The notes: generated from the letters alone by a model not told the origin. A stretch of DNA of 64,000 bases from Rhizobium aethiopicum (GCF_014197535.1 NZ_JACIFV010000008.1:1-64000), one strand, 5' to 3'; positions 17,043-26,418 are shown, counted from the first letter of the stretch. Numbers and translations are program-made.

Positions 17043-18011
17043 ATGGCGACATTGCAGCAGGTCGCATTCCGGGCAGGGTGTTCGCTGGCGACCGCAAGCA
17101 GAGTTCTCAACCGCAACGGGCCAGCCAGCGATCTGATGGTGCGCAGGGTGCGCCGCGCCGCCGCAGAACTCGGCTATCATGCCGCCGGGCGGCTCGGACG
17201 CAGGCCTGTGATCGGCGTCTTAATTCCGAGCATCACCAATCCGGTCTTTGCTTCCTCGCTGTCGAGCATCCAGAATCGCATGCTGGTGGCTGGCCACGGG
17301 GTTCTGATCGCCCAGTCGAATTACGATCCGGGACGCGAGGCCGATGCCGTCGCGGCCCTCCTGAACGACCGGCCGACCGGGCTGATCCTCACCGTCTGCA
17401 ATCCGTCGACGAGCGAAGCGCTGCTTGCCGGGCTGCCACCGACCGTGCTTCTCAACAACCTGCCGACGGCGCGGTTTCCGGCGGCCGTCACCGCCGACAA
17501 CCGCGGTGCCGGCCGAGAGATCACCACCTTCCTGATCGGCATGGGCCATCGTCATATTCTCTTTCTCTCCGGCAATTTCGCCGCCTCCGACCGCGCCCGC
17601 CTTCGCTACCAGGGCTATCTCGACGCCATGGTCGGGAACGGGCTGACACCGCTTGATGCGATCCAGATCTCCTTCGTGGGCGGCTATGACCAGCTCGATC
17701 TCAGCACGGCGATGAATTCGCTTTCGCCGACGGCGATCATCGCCTCCAATGATCTGCTTGCCCTTGGCGTCGTCGGCGCGCTGAAGCGCGAGGGCCTTTC
17801 GGTGCCGGGCGATGTTTCGGTCGCCGGTTTCGACGGCATCGCCATCGGCCGGTTGATCGATCCGCCGCTGACGACCATTGAAATGCCGGATGCCAGCATG
17901 GGGGCGACGGCCGCCTCGCTGCTTCTCGACATGGCGGAGAATGCCGCCCCTGCCCGCCATCTCGATGTCGCCTATACGCTGCGCCGCGGCGGCACCGTGC
18001 GCGCCATCTGA
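17043..18011 (+). CDS. LacI-family transcriptional regulator
   Basis: A 322-residue LacI/GalR repressor. The helix-turn-helix is at the N terminus (LQQVAFRAGCSLATASRVLN) with hinge helix (MVRRVRRAAAELGY), followed by a periplasmic-binding-protein-like sensor domain (RPVIGVLIPSITNPVFASSL, and the conserved IIASNDLLALGVVGAL and PGDVSVAGFDG). The ligand is probably a sugar or related small molecule. It faces the five-gene ABC operon tail to tail, the standard position for a dedicated repressor of such an importer, though the operator would lie near 23.1-23.2 kb. The ribosome binding site sits in a hairpin. Confidence 0.92.
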   Translation: MATLQQVAFRAGCSLATASRVLNRNGPASDLMVRRVRRAAAELGYHAAGRLGRRPVIGVLIPSITNPVFASSLSSIQNRMLVAGHGVLIAQSNYDPGREADAVAALLNDRPTGLILTVCNPSTSEALLAGLPPTVLLNNLPTARFPAAVTADNRGAGREITTFLIGMGHRHILFLSGNFAASDRARLRYQGYLDAMVGNGLTPLDAIQISFVGGYDQLDLSTAMNSLSPTAIIASNDLLALGVVGALKREGLSVPGDVSVAGFDGIAIGRLIDPPLTTIEMPDASMGATAASLLLDMAENAAPARHLDVAYTLRRGGTVRAI

Positions 18012-18028
18012 GAGCCTACCAATGAAAA

Positions 18029-18055
18029 GGCCACCGCGCACTCGACACGGTGGCC
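18029..18055. terminator. Bidirectional terminator between lacI-type gene and ABC operon
   Basis: GGCCACCG (18029-18036) and CGGTGGCC (18048-18055) form an 8-bp stem. On the minus strand it is followed by a TTTT run, on the plus strand by CCCTTT. It separates two convergent genes and probably ends both transcripts. Confidence 0.75.
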
Positions 18056-18079
18056 CCCTTTGTCTGACGAGGAAGGCGA

Positions 18080-19345
18080 TCAGCTGCGCGGCAGCATGCC
18101 TTCGACTTCGGCGGCCGCATCGTCAAGCGCCTCCTTCGGATCGGCCGACTGGTCGACGATGCGCGAGAGGTTATCGACGATCGTCTGCGTGACCTTGACG
18201 CCGTTGGAGCCCGGGAAGGCATACCAGGGGATCATCACCGGCATCTGGCTGAGGCCAGCCTGAAACAGCGGGTTCTGCTTGTAGAAATCGACGAGATATT
18301 CGGGCGACTTGGCGGCAAGCTCGTTGTTGGGGACATAGCCGGTGCCCGGCACGACGACCGAGGCGCCGTAGGGGCCGGCGGCGAATTTGGCGAACTTCCA
18401 GGCAGCATCCTGCTTGGCGGCGTCATGGGTCAGGATGACGACGGCGTTACCGCCCGTCGGCAGGCGGCCATTCACCGGATCGATCAGCGGCATCTTGGCG
18501 GTGCGCAGATCGAACTTGTTGCCGACATTCTTGATCGTGTTGCGCAGCGCGCCCGTCGTCTGGAATTCGAAACCGACCTTGCCGGCCGCGAAAGCTTGCT
18601 CACCGGCAGGCTTGGTGAAAACGGGCATGCCGCCTTCGGTGACCAGTCGATGCAGGACTTCGACGGCCTTCTGGCCTTCCGGACCGTTGAAGGCGACCTT
18701 GCTTTCATCGTCGCTCAGCATCTTGCCGCCGGCGCCGAAGAGCAGCGCGGAAAACATCCAGTCGTCGCCCTGCCAGCGGAAGTCGATACCGTCGACGCCG
18801 TTGCCGAGCGCCTTGATCTTGCCGCCGAGCGCGATGACCTCGTCCCAGGTCTTCGGCGGATTGTCGGGATTACCGCCGGCCGCCTTCACGAGATCGGCGT
18901 TGTAATACATGATCGAATTGGAGGTCGCGAAAGCGAGGCCGACCTGCTTGCCCTTGACCTGGGCGAGCTTGAGGATCGTGTCGGAGAAGCCCTGCTCGGC
19001 CATGTTGCCGTCCTTCTGGACGAGTGGGCCGAGATCAACGGCGACGTCGCGCTCGTCGAGCATGCGCAGGCGGTTCAAACCGATGAAGGTGATGTCGGGC
19101 ATTTCGCTGGTGCCGGCCTGGCGAAGGATCGTCTGGATGCCTTCCTCATAGGTCGCAGACGGACTGGCGAACTGGATCTTGATGTCGGGGTTCTCAGCCA
19201 TGAACTTCTTCGAGATCGTGTCCATCACGTCCTTGAAGAAGCCCGGCATCGGGTAATGAACCGTCAGCGTCGTCTCGGCATGCGCGGGAAGCGCGATTGC
19301 CAAGGATACGGCCGCTGCGGCGAGAAGCTGGGTGATATGTTTCAT
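18080..19345 (-). CDS. ABC transporter extracellular solute-binding protein, family 1
   Basis: A 421-residue periplasmic binding protein of the sugar/glycerol-phosphate (MalE/UgpB) cluster. It has a signal peptide (to about AHAETTLTVHY) and the family features ILRQAGTSEMPDITFIG, YYNADLVKAAGGNPDNPPKTWDEV and the PAGEQAFAAGKVGFEF segment. The ATG at 19345 has CAGGAG upstream. It is the last gene of the minus-strand operon, 26 bp after the second permease. The TWDE and GTGY motifs resemble UgpB more than MalE, but the ligand cannot be read from sequence alone. Confidence 0.9.
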   Translation of the reverse strand: MKHITQLLAAAAVSLAIALPAHAETTLTVHYPMPGFFKDVMDTISKKFMAENPDIKIQFASPSATYEEGIQTILRQAGTSEMPDITFIGLNRLRMLDERDVAVDLGPLVQKDGNMAEQGFSDTILKLAQVKGKQVGLAFATSNSIMYYNADLVKAAGGNPDNPPKTWDEVIALGGKIKALGNGVDGIDFRWQGDDWMFSALLFGAGGKMLSDDESKVAFNGPEGQKAVEVLHRLVTEGGMPVFTKPAGEQAFAAGKVGFEFQTTGALRNTIKNVGNKFDLRTAKMPLIDPVNGRLPTGGNAVVILTHDAAKQDAAWKFAKFAAGPYGASVVVPGTGYVPNNELAAKSPEYLVDFYKQNPLFQAGLSQMPVMIPWYAFPGSNGVKVTQTIVDNLSRIVDQSADPKEALDDAAAEVEGMLPRS

Positions 19346-19371
19346 CGCTCGTTCTCCTGGGTTGAAGCCGG

Positions 19372-20205
19372 TCAGCCTTTGAGACCGGTCATGGTGATGC
19401 CCTCGACGAAACGCTTCTGCGCAAGCAGGAAGGCGGCGACGAGGGGAAGGGTAATCATGAGGGTGGCGGCCATCAGCGCGCCGTAATCGTCGCCGGCTTC
19501 GGCGGCGCGGAAATACATCAGCCCGAGTGGCGGTGTGGCGTAGTCCTGCTTGCTGATGACGACCAGCGGCCAGTAGAGATCGTTCCAATGCGCGACGACC
19601 GAGAAGATGGCGAAAGCGGTGACGGCCGGCCAGGCATTCGGCACGATGACGCGTGCGACGATGCCGAGCTCCGACATACCGTCGAGACGCGCGGCATGGA
19701 TGAGATCATCCGGCATGGCGCGAAAGAACTGCAGGAACATGAAGATTGCGAAGACCGAAATGGTGAAGGGCGCAACGAGGGCGGCGTAGCCGTTGAGCAG
19801 CGAGGCGCGGTCGAAGGCGACATAGAGCGGCAAGGCGGTCGCATGGATCGGCACCAGCAGGCCGAGCATGACCAGCACCATCATGGCGCGGGCGGCGCCG
19901 AAGCGCAGCTTCGCCATCGCATAGGCGCAAGGGATCGCCACCAGCACCTGGAAGAAAAAGATCAGCCCGCAGACGACGACGCCGTTCCACAGGAGCCGCG
20001 CCATCGGCACCCGGCTCAGGGCCTTGGCAAAATTCTCCGCATAGGTGAGGTGCGCCGGGATCAGCGACAGCGACGAGGTGAAAATATCGCTCTGCGCCTT
20101 GCCCGCCGCCGAAATCATGAAGACGTAGGGCGACAGGAAGATGATCGCGCCGAGGGAAAGCAGCGTCAGGCGGATAATCCGGCTGAGGGAAAAAGTGCTC
20201 GTCAT
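19372..20205 (-). CDS. ABC transporter permease, UgpE/MalG type
   Basis: A 277-residue inner-membrane permease with about six helices and the cytoplasmic EAA loop (AARLDGMSELGIVARVIVPNAWP) that contacts the ATPase. It belongs to the binding-protein-dependent CUT1 family and resembles UgpE. It overlaps the preceding permease by 4 bp and should form a heterodimer with it. Confidence 0.9.
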   Translation of the reverse strand: MTSTFSLSRIIRLTLLSLGAIIFLSPYVFMISAAGKAQSDIFTSSLSLIPAHLTYAENFAKALSRVPMARLLWNGVVVCGLIFFFQVLVAIPCAYAMAKLRFGAARAMMVLVMLGLLVPIHATALPLYVAFDRASLLNGYAALVAPFTISVFAIFMFLQFFRAMPDDLIHAARLDGMSELGIVARVIVPNAWPAVTAFAIFSVVAHWNDLYWPLVVISKQDYATPPLGLMYFRAAEAGDDYGALMAATLMITLPLVAAFLLAQKRFVEGITMTGLKG

Positions 20206-21125
20206 GTGTAATGCACCCGCCGATCGAGGATGCGGTACTGCAGGAACATCAGCACCACGAGGATCAGGAGAAAGACAACGGTCATCGCCGAAGCGTAGCC
20301 GACACGCAGGTAGACGAATCCTTCCTGGTAGATGGTAAAGAGCAGCACCTCCGACGCCTTGTTCGGCCCGCCTTCCGTCAGCGTCTTGACCGTCTCGAAG
20401 ACCTTCACCGCGTTGCTGATGCTGATGGTGATGACGAAGAGCGTGGTCGGCCCGAGCATCGGCCAGGTGACGAGCAGGAAGCGATCGAGGGCGGATCTGG
20501 CGCCGTCCACTTCGGCCGCCGCGTAAAGCTCGCGCGGGATCGCGGTCAGCCCGGCCAGGAACAGCACCATGTTGAACCCGGCCGACTGCCAGACGCCAAT
20601 GATCGACAGGCTGTATAGCACCGTGCCGGAGCTGCCGAGCCAGTTCGGGCTTGGCAGCCCTGCAAGAGACAGCAGCGCATTGATCGGGCCGATGGTCGGA
20701 TGAAACATATATTGCCAGACGGTCGCCATAGCGACGATCAGTGAGGCGACCGGCAGGAAATAGGCGGTACGGAAGAAGCTGCGGGCCGCGGTCTCGCTCT
20801 CGATCAGCATGGCGATACCGAGACCGAGCATGATCGAGACGGGCGCGACGATCGCCGTATAGAGCGTCGTATTCCCCAGCGACTTGCGGAAAGTACGGTC
20901 GGTGATCAGGTGCGCGTAATTCTCAAAGCCGACGAACCGGAACTTGCCGTAGCCGAGTTCGAAATCGGTAAAGCCCAGGAAGATGACAGCCGCGACCGGC
21001 AAAAGCACGAAGAGGAACAGCAGGACGATCGCCGGCAGCACCAGCATCCAGGCGATGTGGGCCTCGCTGCGCCGATGCGCAACGGCGGAATTGGCTGGCA
21101 TGGCCATGGAGACGACGCTAGCCAT
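20202..21125 (-). CDS. ABC transporter permease, UgpA/MalF type
   Basis: A 307-residue permease partner with six helices starting at AHIAWMLVLPAIVLLFLFVLLP and an EAA loop (AAEVDGARSALDRFLLVTWPMLGP). I place the start at ATG 21125, which overlaps the ATPase stop by 8 bp and is translationally coupled; in-frame ATGs at 21107 and 21101 are alternatives. A longer open frame reaching 21251 runs inside the ATPase gene and is not supported. Confidence 0.87.
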   Translation of the reverse strand: MASVVSMAMPANSAVAHRRSEAHIAWMLVLPAIVLLFLFVLLPVAAVIFLGFTDFELGYGKFRFVGFENYAHLITDRTFRKSLGNTTLYTAIVAPVSIMLGLGIAMLIESETAARSFFRTAYFLPVASLIVAMATVWQYMFHPTIGPINALLSLAGLPSPNWLGSSGTVLYSLSIIGVWQSAGFNMVLFLAGLTAIPRELYAAAEVDGARSALDRFLLVTWPMLGPTTLFVITISISNAVKVFETVKTLTEGGPNKASEVLLFTIYQEGFVYLRVGYASAMTVVFLLILVVLMFLQYRILDRRVHYT

Positions 21126-22299
21126 GCGCCCTCTCCCGCGCGATGTCGCCTGCGGCGAGCCCATTGCCGGCCTCGGCGCGAGCAGCCAGCCGGCTGCCAT
21201 CCTCGGCGAAGGCCATCGTCCGCCCCATGGCGAGCCGTAGCCCGACCGCATCGCCGGCGGCGAGACCCGCAGCTTCTGGCGGCTGAACCTTGGCGATCAC
21301 GGTCTCGCCGATCGCATCGAGGCGGCAATAGAGGATGACCTCTGATCCCAGGAACTCGACGCGCTCGACCCGGGCGGCAAGCCCTTCCTGGCGGTTCCGG
21401 TCGAGAGAGACGAACTCGGGGCGAATGGCGAGCGTGACCGGCATCTTGCCGGCGGGCGGGTTTTCCAGCGTCAGGCGCAGGTCGCCAAAGGCAACCACAC
21501 CGTCCTCGGCTTCCGCCGGCAGTTGATTGATGCGCGGCTGGCCGATGAAACGGGCGACCTCGACATGGGCGGGATCGTCATAGATGACCTCGGGGCTTGC
21601 GATCTGCAGCAACCGGCCGCCCATCATCACGGCGACGCGATCCGCCATCGACAGCGCTTCCGCCTGGTCATGGGTGACGTAGAGCGTCGGCACGCCGGCG
21701 CGCCGATGCAGATCGACGATCTCGCCGCGGGCGTGGACGCGCAGGTTGGCGTCGAGATTGGACAGCGGCTCGTCCATCAGGAAAATACTCGGCCGGCGCA
21801 CCATGGCCCGGGCGAGCGCCACACGCTGGCGCTGGCCGCCGGACATCTGGCCGGGCTTGCGGTCGAGCAAGTGTTCGATCTTGAGTGATGTCGCCATTTC
21901 CCGGACGTCGCGGGCGATCGCCGCGCGGGTGGCGCGCTGGCCGGGCATCAACGAGCCGATGAAGGGCAGCCGCTGCATCGTCGACAGCCGGCGCATCGCC
22001 AAGGGCACGGCGATGTTCTCAGAGGCCGTCAGATGCGGATAGAGAGCGTAGGATTGAAAAACCATGGCGATGTTGCGGTCGGCGGCCGCGACCCCGGACA
22101 TATCTTTCCCGCCGATCAGGACCTCGCCCCGGTCAGCGTGGTCGAGGCCGGCAAGCACGCGCAGGAGCGTGCTCTTGCCGCAGCCGGAGGGACCCACCAG
22201 CGCGATGAATTCGCCGGCGCCAACATCGAGGCTGACGTCATTCAGGATCTGGTTGCCGGCGAAGGACTTGGCGATGCCGCGAAGCGAGAGCGCGCTCAT
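21118..22299 (-). CDS. ABC transporter ATP-binding protein, UgpC/MalK type
   Basis: A 393-residue ATPase. Walker A is GPSGCGKST, the signature is MSGGQRQRVALARAM, Walker B is IFLMDEPLSNLDA, and the switch histidine is in YVTHDQAEA. The C-terminal TOBE/OB regulatory domain follows from about 240, as in MalK and UgpC. An insertion after the Q loop (RLSTMQRLPFIGSLMPGQRATRAAIARDV) is longer than usual. It overlaps the phosphoesterase gene by 4 bp and energises the two permeases below it. Confidence 0.92.
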   Translation of the reverse strand: MSALSLRGIAKSFAGNQILNDVSLDVGAGEFIALVGPSGCGKSTLLRVLAGLDHADRGEVLIGGKDMSGVAAADRNIAMVFQSYALYPHLTASENIAVPLAMRRLSTMQRLPFIGSLMPGQRATRAAIARDVREMATSLKIEHLLDRKPGQMSGGQRQRVALARAMVRRPSIFLMDEPLSNLDANLRVHARGEIVDLHRRAGVPTLYVTHDQAEALSMADRVAVMMGGRLLQIASPEVIYDDPAHVEVARFIGQPRINQLPAEAEDGVVAFGDLRLTLENPPAGKMPVTLAIRPEFVSLDRNRQEGLAARVERVEFLGSEVILYCRLDAIGETVIAKVQPPEAAGLAAGDAVGLRLAMGRTMAFAEDGSRLAARAEAGNGLAAGDIARERAHG

Positions 22300-23126
22300 T
22301 CCGCCGGTTCCCGCTCCTTGACCGCCTGGGGATAGACCTCGTGGACGACGTCGTCGAGCACATGCGCGGTCATGCCGGGCACGGCGACGATTGCGCTTGC
22401 CACGTCCGCGCCGAACTCGTGGACGACGGCACCGATCAGGCGCTCGCCCGGCATTTCCCGCTCCATCTTATCGATGATGAAAGCGGCCGACGGGCCCCAT
22501 GTCACCTGCGTATTGCCAAGGCCGCCCTGCCAGGCCCAATGAAGATGGCCGCTCGCGAAAAGAGCCACGTCATGGGCTGCGATCAGATCGTAGAGCCGCT
22601 GGCGCTGAGCCGGCCGGACGCTCCAATAGCCGGTATCACCTTCGTCGGGTGCATCCACGAACAGCGGCTTATGCGCGAACAGCGCCACGCGCCGCCCGGC
22701 CCTGTCGGCAAGCGCCCGCTCGAGCCATTCGAACTGCGCCTGCTCCTCGTCGTCCTCATGACCGAGAAGCAGCGCGTTCAAGCCGATGAAGCGCCAGCCC
22801 GCTGCATCCTCCAGCCAGCGATCGGGGCCGGCAAGGCTGCGCCAGCGGGCCAGCCGCTCGGCATTGACAGGCTGATCCGAACCCTTGAGGTGGCCGACAT
22901 CGTGATTGCCGGGAACGATCAGCATCGGGATCGATACCTGGCGCATGAGATCCATCGAGAAGGTGATATCCTCGTCCTTGTCGGCGCCGTCGACGGTGAG
23001 ATCACCGGTATGGACGATCAGATCGGCGCCGGTCTCTTCGATCCAGGTCAAAAGCGGCGCCCAGTTGCCGTTGAAATGCGGTTTGCCGGGGCTGAAATGG
23101 GTGTCGGTGATCTGAATGATTTTCAT
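22296..23126 (-). CDS. Calcineurin-like metallophosphoesterase heading an ABC operon
   Basis: A 276-residue cytosolic metallophosphoesterase. The dimetal motifs are all present: DTHF (residues 8-11), GDLTVDG, GNHD and GHLH. It resembles Icc/CpdA and GpdQ-type phosphodiesterases. It is the first gene of the operon, overlapping the ATPase gene by 4 bp, so it probably hydrolyses what the transporter brings in, for example a glycerophosphodiester or other phosphate ester. In classical ugp operons this position is held by an unrelated UgpQ (GDPD fold), making this a possible non-orthologous substitution. The substrate is inferred. Confidence 0.87.
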   Translation of the reverse strand: MKIIQITDTHFSPGKPHFNGNWAPLLTWIEETGADLIVHTGDLTVDGADKDEDITFSMDLMRQVSIPMLIVPGNHDVGHLKGSDQPVNAERLARWRSLAGPDRWLEDAAGWRFIGLNALLLGHEDDEEQAQFEWLERALADRAGRRVALFAHKPLFVDAPDEGDTGYWSVRPAQRQRLYDLIAAHDVALFASGHLHWAWQGGLGNTQVTWGPSAAFIIDKMEREMPGERLIGAVVHEFGADVASAIVAVPGMTAHVLDDVVHEVYPQAVKEREPAE

Positions 23127-23201
23127 GGGCGCGCGCGTCTCCGAGAACCTCGGAAGCGTCTCCTGGACGCTCCCTTCTCGCGCCCTCTCTAGAAGGCTCC
23201 C

Positions 23202-23216
23202 ATGTCAATCAGACAT
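23202..23216. promoter_or_regulatory. Inverted repeat upstream of the phosphoesterase/ABC operon
   Basis: ATGTC-AATCA-GACAT is a perfect 5-bp-arm dyad about 76 bp before the operon's first ATG. It could be a repressor or activator site for the operon. It resembles neither a full PhoB box nor a canonical LacI operator, so the assignment is tentative. Confidence 0.3.
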
Positions 23217-23269
23217 CCGCGGTTTTCAGCTGTTTTCCAGTTTTGACATCAATCCGTCACACAGGCGCA

Positions 23270-23293
23270 AGCCGGCCCCGAGGAGGGCCGGCT
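23270..23293 (-). terminator. Hairpin terminator after the 23.3-kb hypothetical gene
   Basis: AGCCGGCCC (23270-23278) pairs with GGGCCGGCT (23285-23293), a 9-bp GC-rich stem with a 6-base loop. It lies 22 bp beyond the stop of the minus-strand gene at 23316. The following T run is short, so termination may be partial. Confidence 0.5.
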
Positions 23294-23315
23294 AACCTGC
23301 AGGATTGGATGGAGA

Positions 23316-23726
<411 letters not shown>

Positions 23727-23921
23727 TCATGCCAAACCAACGGCGATCAGCATCAGGAGTTCCACGCCAACGCCACTTCAACGCGGATGCGTGGCGCGCC
23801 GAGGGTTAGATCGACTGATAACTCGGCCGGCATTTATGGTTAATTTATTAATAATTCGGGGTTTATGATTGGAACCATGCGGCCTTTCCGCATGTTGATA
23901 CTGCGCCGTGGAGGAACCTCG

Positions 23922-24110
23922 ATGATCCTGAAAATCCTTGCTCCCAAGATCGACGTCGACTGCCATGATACCGGCACCTACCCTGACGGGATCTTCGCCG
24001 AAAACCGCATCGACCTTTCGTCGCGCCGCGACGACCGCCGTCGTTCGCCGCATGAGCGCGATTACGGCGCCGACAGAAAACTGGAAAAACTGCCGCTCGG
24101 CTTCGTCTAA
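23922..24110 (+). CDS. Small Arg/Asp-rich hypothetical protein
   Basis: A 62-residue reading frame preceded by GGAGG at good spacing. The protein is charged (SSRRDDRRRSPHERDYGADRK) with a short hydrophobic N terminus, and I do not recognise it. It follows an AT-rich stretch (about 23827-23870) that could hold its promoter. The ribosome binding site is the main evidence; no family supports it. Confidence 0.5.
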   Translation: MILKILAPKIDVDCHDTGTYPDGIFAENRIDLSSRRDDRRRSPHERDYGADRKLEKLPLGFV

Positions 24111-24203
24111 GCAGCCTGCGGAAGGCCACAACGTCCTCTTGCCGGCCGGATAATCCCGGCCACATTCTCCTTTAACGCCACTGTTGCAGATCAGGAGAAG
24201 CCT

Positions 24204-24497
24204 TTGCCCTGGATTGCCTACATCGTTCATTTCATTGCCGCGGCATTTCTGGCTAACGGCATCCCGCATTTCGTCAACGGCGCCAGCGGCCGGCGCTTCC
24301 GCACCCCATTCGCCAATCCCAGTTCGCCGGTGGTGAATGTCATATGGGGCTGGGCGAATTTCCTCATCGCCTTCCTGCTCTTTGCCAATATCGGGCCGCT
24401 CTATATCGGCACTCCGGGCGATACGATTTTCGCCGCGGCCGGCATGCTGGTCACCGGCATCCTGCTCGCCCGCTTCTTCGGAGGTGACGGGATCTAG
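24204..24497 (+). CDS. Small hydrophobic membrane protein
   Basis: A 97-residue protein with three predicted membrane segments (WIAYIVHFIAAAFLANG, NVIWGWANFLIAFLLFANIG and FAAAGMLVTGILLARFF). It begins at TTG, with AGGAG well placed upstream. It resembles small conserved membrane proteins of unknown function in actinobacteria and rhizobia that carry an HFVNG motif. It stands just before an HxlR regulator; a functional link is possible but unproven. Confidence 0.75.
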   Translation: MPWIAYIVHFIAAAFLANGIPHFVNGASGRRFRTPFANPSSPVVNVIWGWANFLIAFLLFANIGPLYIGTPGDTIFAAAGMLVTGILLARFFGGDGI

Positions 24498-24551
24498 AGC
24501 TGCGCACATGTTACTTGCATGATGATAGTCACTCCTGTACTGACATCTGCC

Positions 24552-25058
24552 ATGCAGCGGACAAGTTTCAGCCAGTTCAAATGCCCGGCGGCGCGCGCGC
24601 TCGACAGCGTCGGCGACTGGTGGAGCATCCTGATTCTGCGCGACGCCTTCCAGGGGCTGTCGCGCTTCGACGAGTTTCAGAAAAGCCTCGGCGTTGCCCC
24701 GAACATCCTGACGCGGCGGTTAAAACATCTCACGGACCAGGGCCTGTTCGAACGACGGCTCTACCAGCAGCGCCCTGCCCGCTACGAATATCTGCTGACA
24801 GAAAAAGGCCGCGATTTCTTTCCGGTGCTGATGGCGCTGTTTTCCTGGGGGAGCCGGCACATTCCGGAAGAGGATCTCGCCTTTCTGCTCAGCGACGCCG
24901 CCTCCGGCAAAGCGCGCGAGACGGTGCTTGTGGACGCACGGACCGGCGAAGAAGTAACGCCCGAAAACACCAGCCTGCTCGCTGGCCCAGCCGCCGACGA
25001 CGAGGTGCGTGCGCGGATCGCCCGCATGCGCGCCTGGTATCTCGGCATCGACGCATAG
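24552..25058 (+). CDS. HxlR-family transcriptional regulator
   Basis: A 168-residue MarR-like winged-helix regulator of the HxlR type. The conserved core is CPAARALDSVGDWWSILILRDAF (with the family's N-terminal cysteine), followed by GVAPNILTRRLKHLTDQGLFERR and YLLTEKGRDFFPVL. I use the ATG at 24552 because the family begins shortly before that cysteine; an ATG at 24519 is possible. It is followed 13 bp later by a FabF paralogue, suggesting an operon in which it controls a fatty-acid-type enzyme, perhaps in response to electrophiles or thiols. Confidence 0.9.
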   Translation: MQRTSFSQFKCPAARALDSVGDWWSILILRDAFQGLSRFDEFQKSLGVAPNILTRRLKHLTDQGLFERRLYQQRPARYEYLLTEKGRDFFPVLMALFSWGSRHIPEEDLAFLLSDAASGKARETVLVDARTGEEVTPENTSLLAGPAADDEVRARIARMRAWYLGIDA

Positions 25059-25071
25059 AGAGGAAAATACC

Positions 25072-26337
25072 ATGGATCGCATCGTTGTCACCGGCATGGG
25101 ACTTGTCTCACCACTCGGCACCGGCGTCGAGCCTGCCTGGAAACGTCTCGTCGGCGGCGGCTCCGGTCTGAGGGTGCTGCCGGACGATGTCGTCGGCGAG
25201 CTCTCGGCCAAGGTTGGCGGTATCGTTCCCGGCATCGTCGAGGATACCGAAGTCGGTTTCGACCCCGACCGGCACATCACGCCAAAGGACCAGAAGAAGA
25301 TGGATCGCTTCATCCAGTTCGCCATGGCGGCGACGGAGGAAGCGGTGAAGCAGGCCGGCTGGATGCCGACCGATGAAGGTTCGCATGAACGGACCGCAAC
25401 GATCATCGCTTCGGGTGTCGGTGGCTTTCCTGCGATCGCCGAAGCAGTACGAATCGGCGAGACGCGGGGCGTGCGGCGGCTGTCGCCCTTCACCGTGCCC
25501 TCCTTCCTCGTCAACCTCGCCGCCGGCCAGGTCAGCATCCGCTATGGGTTCAAGGGGCCGCTCGGCGCGCCGGTGACGGCCTGTGCCGCCAGCGTCCAGG
25601 CAATCGGCGATGCGGCGCGGCTGATCCGCTCCGGCGAAGCCGATGTGGCGATCTGCGGCGGCGCCGAGGCCTGCATCGACAAGGTGAGCCTCGGCGGCTT
25701 TGCCGCCGCGCGTGCGCTTTCCACCGGCTTCAACGAGACGCCGGAACTGGCCTCGCGGCCCTTCGACACGGCGCGCGACGGTTTCGTCATGGGCGAAGGC
25801 GCCGGCATCCTGGTGATCGAAACGCTCGACCACGCGCTTGCCCGCGGGGCCAGACCGCTTGCCGAACTCGTCGGCTACGGCACGGCGGCGGATGCCTACC
25901 ACATGACCGCCGGCCCCGAAGATGGCGATGGCGCGCGCCGGGCGATGGAGGCCGCACTCAGGCAGGCGAAGATTCCGGCCTCGGAGGTCAGGCACCTCAA
26001 CGCGCACGCGACGTCGACACCGGTCGGAGACAAAGGCGAGATCGCTGCAATCGGCACGGTCTTCGGCCGCAACGGCGCCATTGCCGTCAGCGCGACGAAG
26101 TCGGCGACAGGCCATCTGCTCGGGGCGGCGGGCGGGTTGGAAGCAATCTTCACCATTCTTGCGTTGCGCGACCAGATCGCGCCGCCGACCCGCAACCTGC
26201 ACGAAGCAGATCCAGCCGCCGACGGCATCGACATCGTCGGCAAGACGGCGCGGGCGCTGGCGATGGACTATGCCATCACCAACGGCTTCGGCTTTGGCGG
26301 GGTGAACGCCAGCGCCCTCTTCCGCCGCTGGTCGTAA
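25072..26337 (+). CDS. fabF: Beta-ketoacyl-ACP synthase II (FabF paralogue)
   Basis: A 421-residue condensing enzyme that elongates acyl-ACP with malonyl-ACP. The Cys-His-His triad is C171 (VTACAAS), H312 (NAHATSTPVGD) and H348 (SATGHLLGAAGG). The start is the ATG behind AGGAAAATACC. A housekeeping fabF normally lies in the fab cluster, so this copy, paired with an HxlR regulator and without acyl-carrier genes, is probably a second paralogue with a specialised role such as lipid A very-long-chain or temperature-dependent acyl synthesis. The role is inferred. Confidence 0.9.
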   Translation: MDRIVVTGMGLVSPLGTGVEPAWKRLVGGGSGLRVLPDDVVGELSAKVGGIVPGIVEDTEVGFDPDRHITPKDQKKMDRFIQFAMAATEEAVKQAGWMPTDEGSHERTATIIASGVGGFPAIAEAVRIGETRGVRRLSPFTVPSFLVNLAAGQVSIRYGFKGPLGAPVTACAASVQAIGDAARLIRSGEADVAICGGAEACIDKVSLGGFAAARALSTGFNETPELASRPFDTARDGFVMGEGAGILVIETLDHALARGARPLAELVGYGTAADAYHMTAGPEDGDGARRAMEAALRQAKIPASEVRHLNAHATSTPVGDKGEIAAIGTVFGRNGAIAVSATKSATGHLLGAAGGLEAIFTILALRDQIAPPTRNLHEADPAADGIDIVGKTARALAMDYAITNGFGFGGVNASALFRRWS

Positions 26338-26418
26338 AGTCCGCTTTCCTTGTGCTGAAATTCGCCTACACTTCCGCTCTATCGGGGCTCGCTTCCCGAC
26401 GGAGCCGGAGATCAATCC

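Noticed and set aside
23778..24509. 243-codon minus-strand frame over the small hydrophobic protein
   Set aside because: The plus-strand frame at 24204 has a good ribosome binding site and membrane helices; the minus frame has neither.
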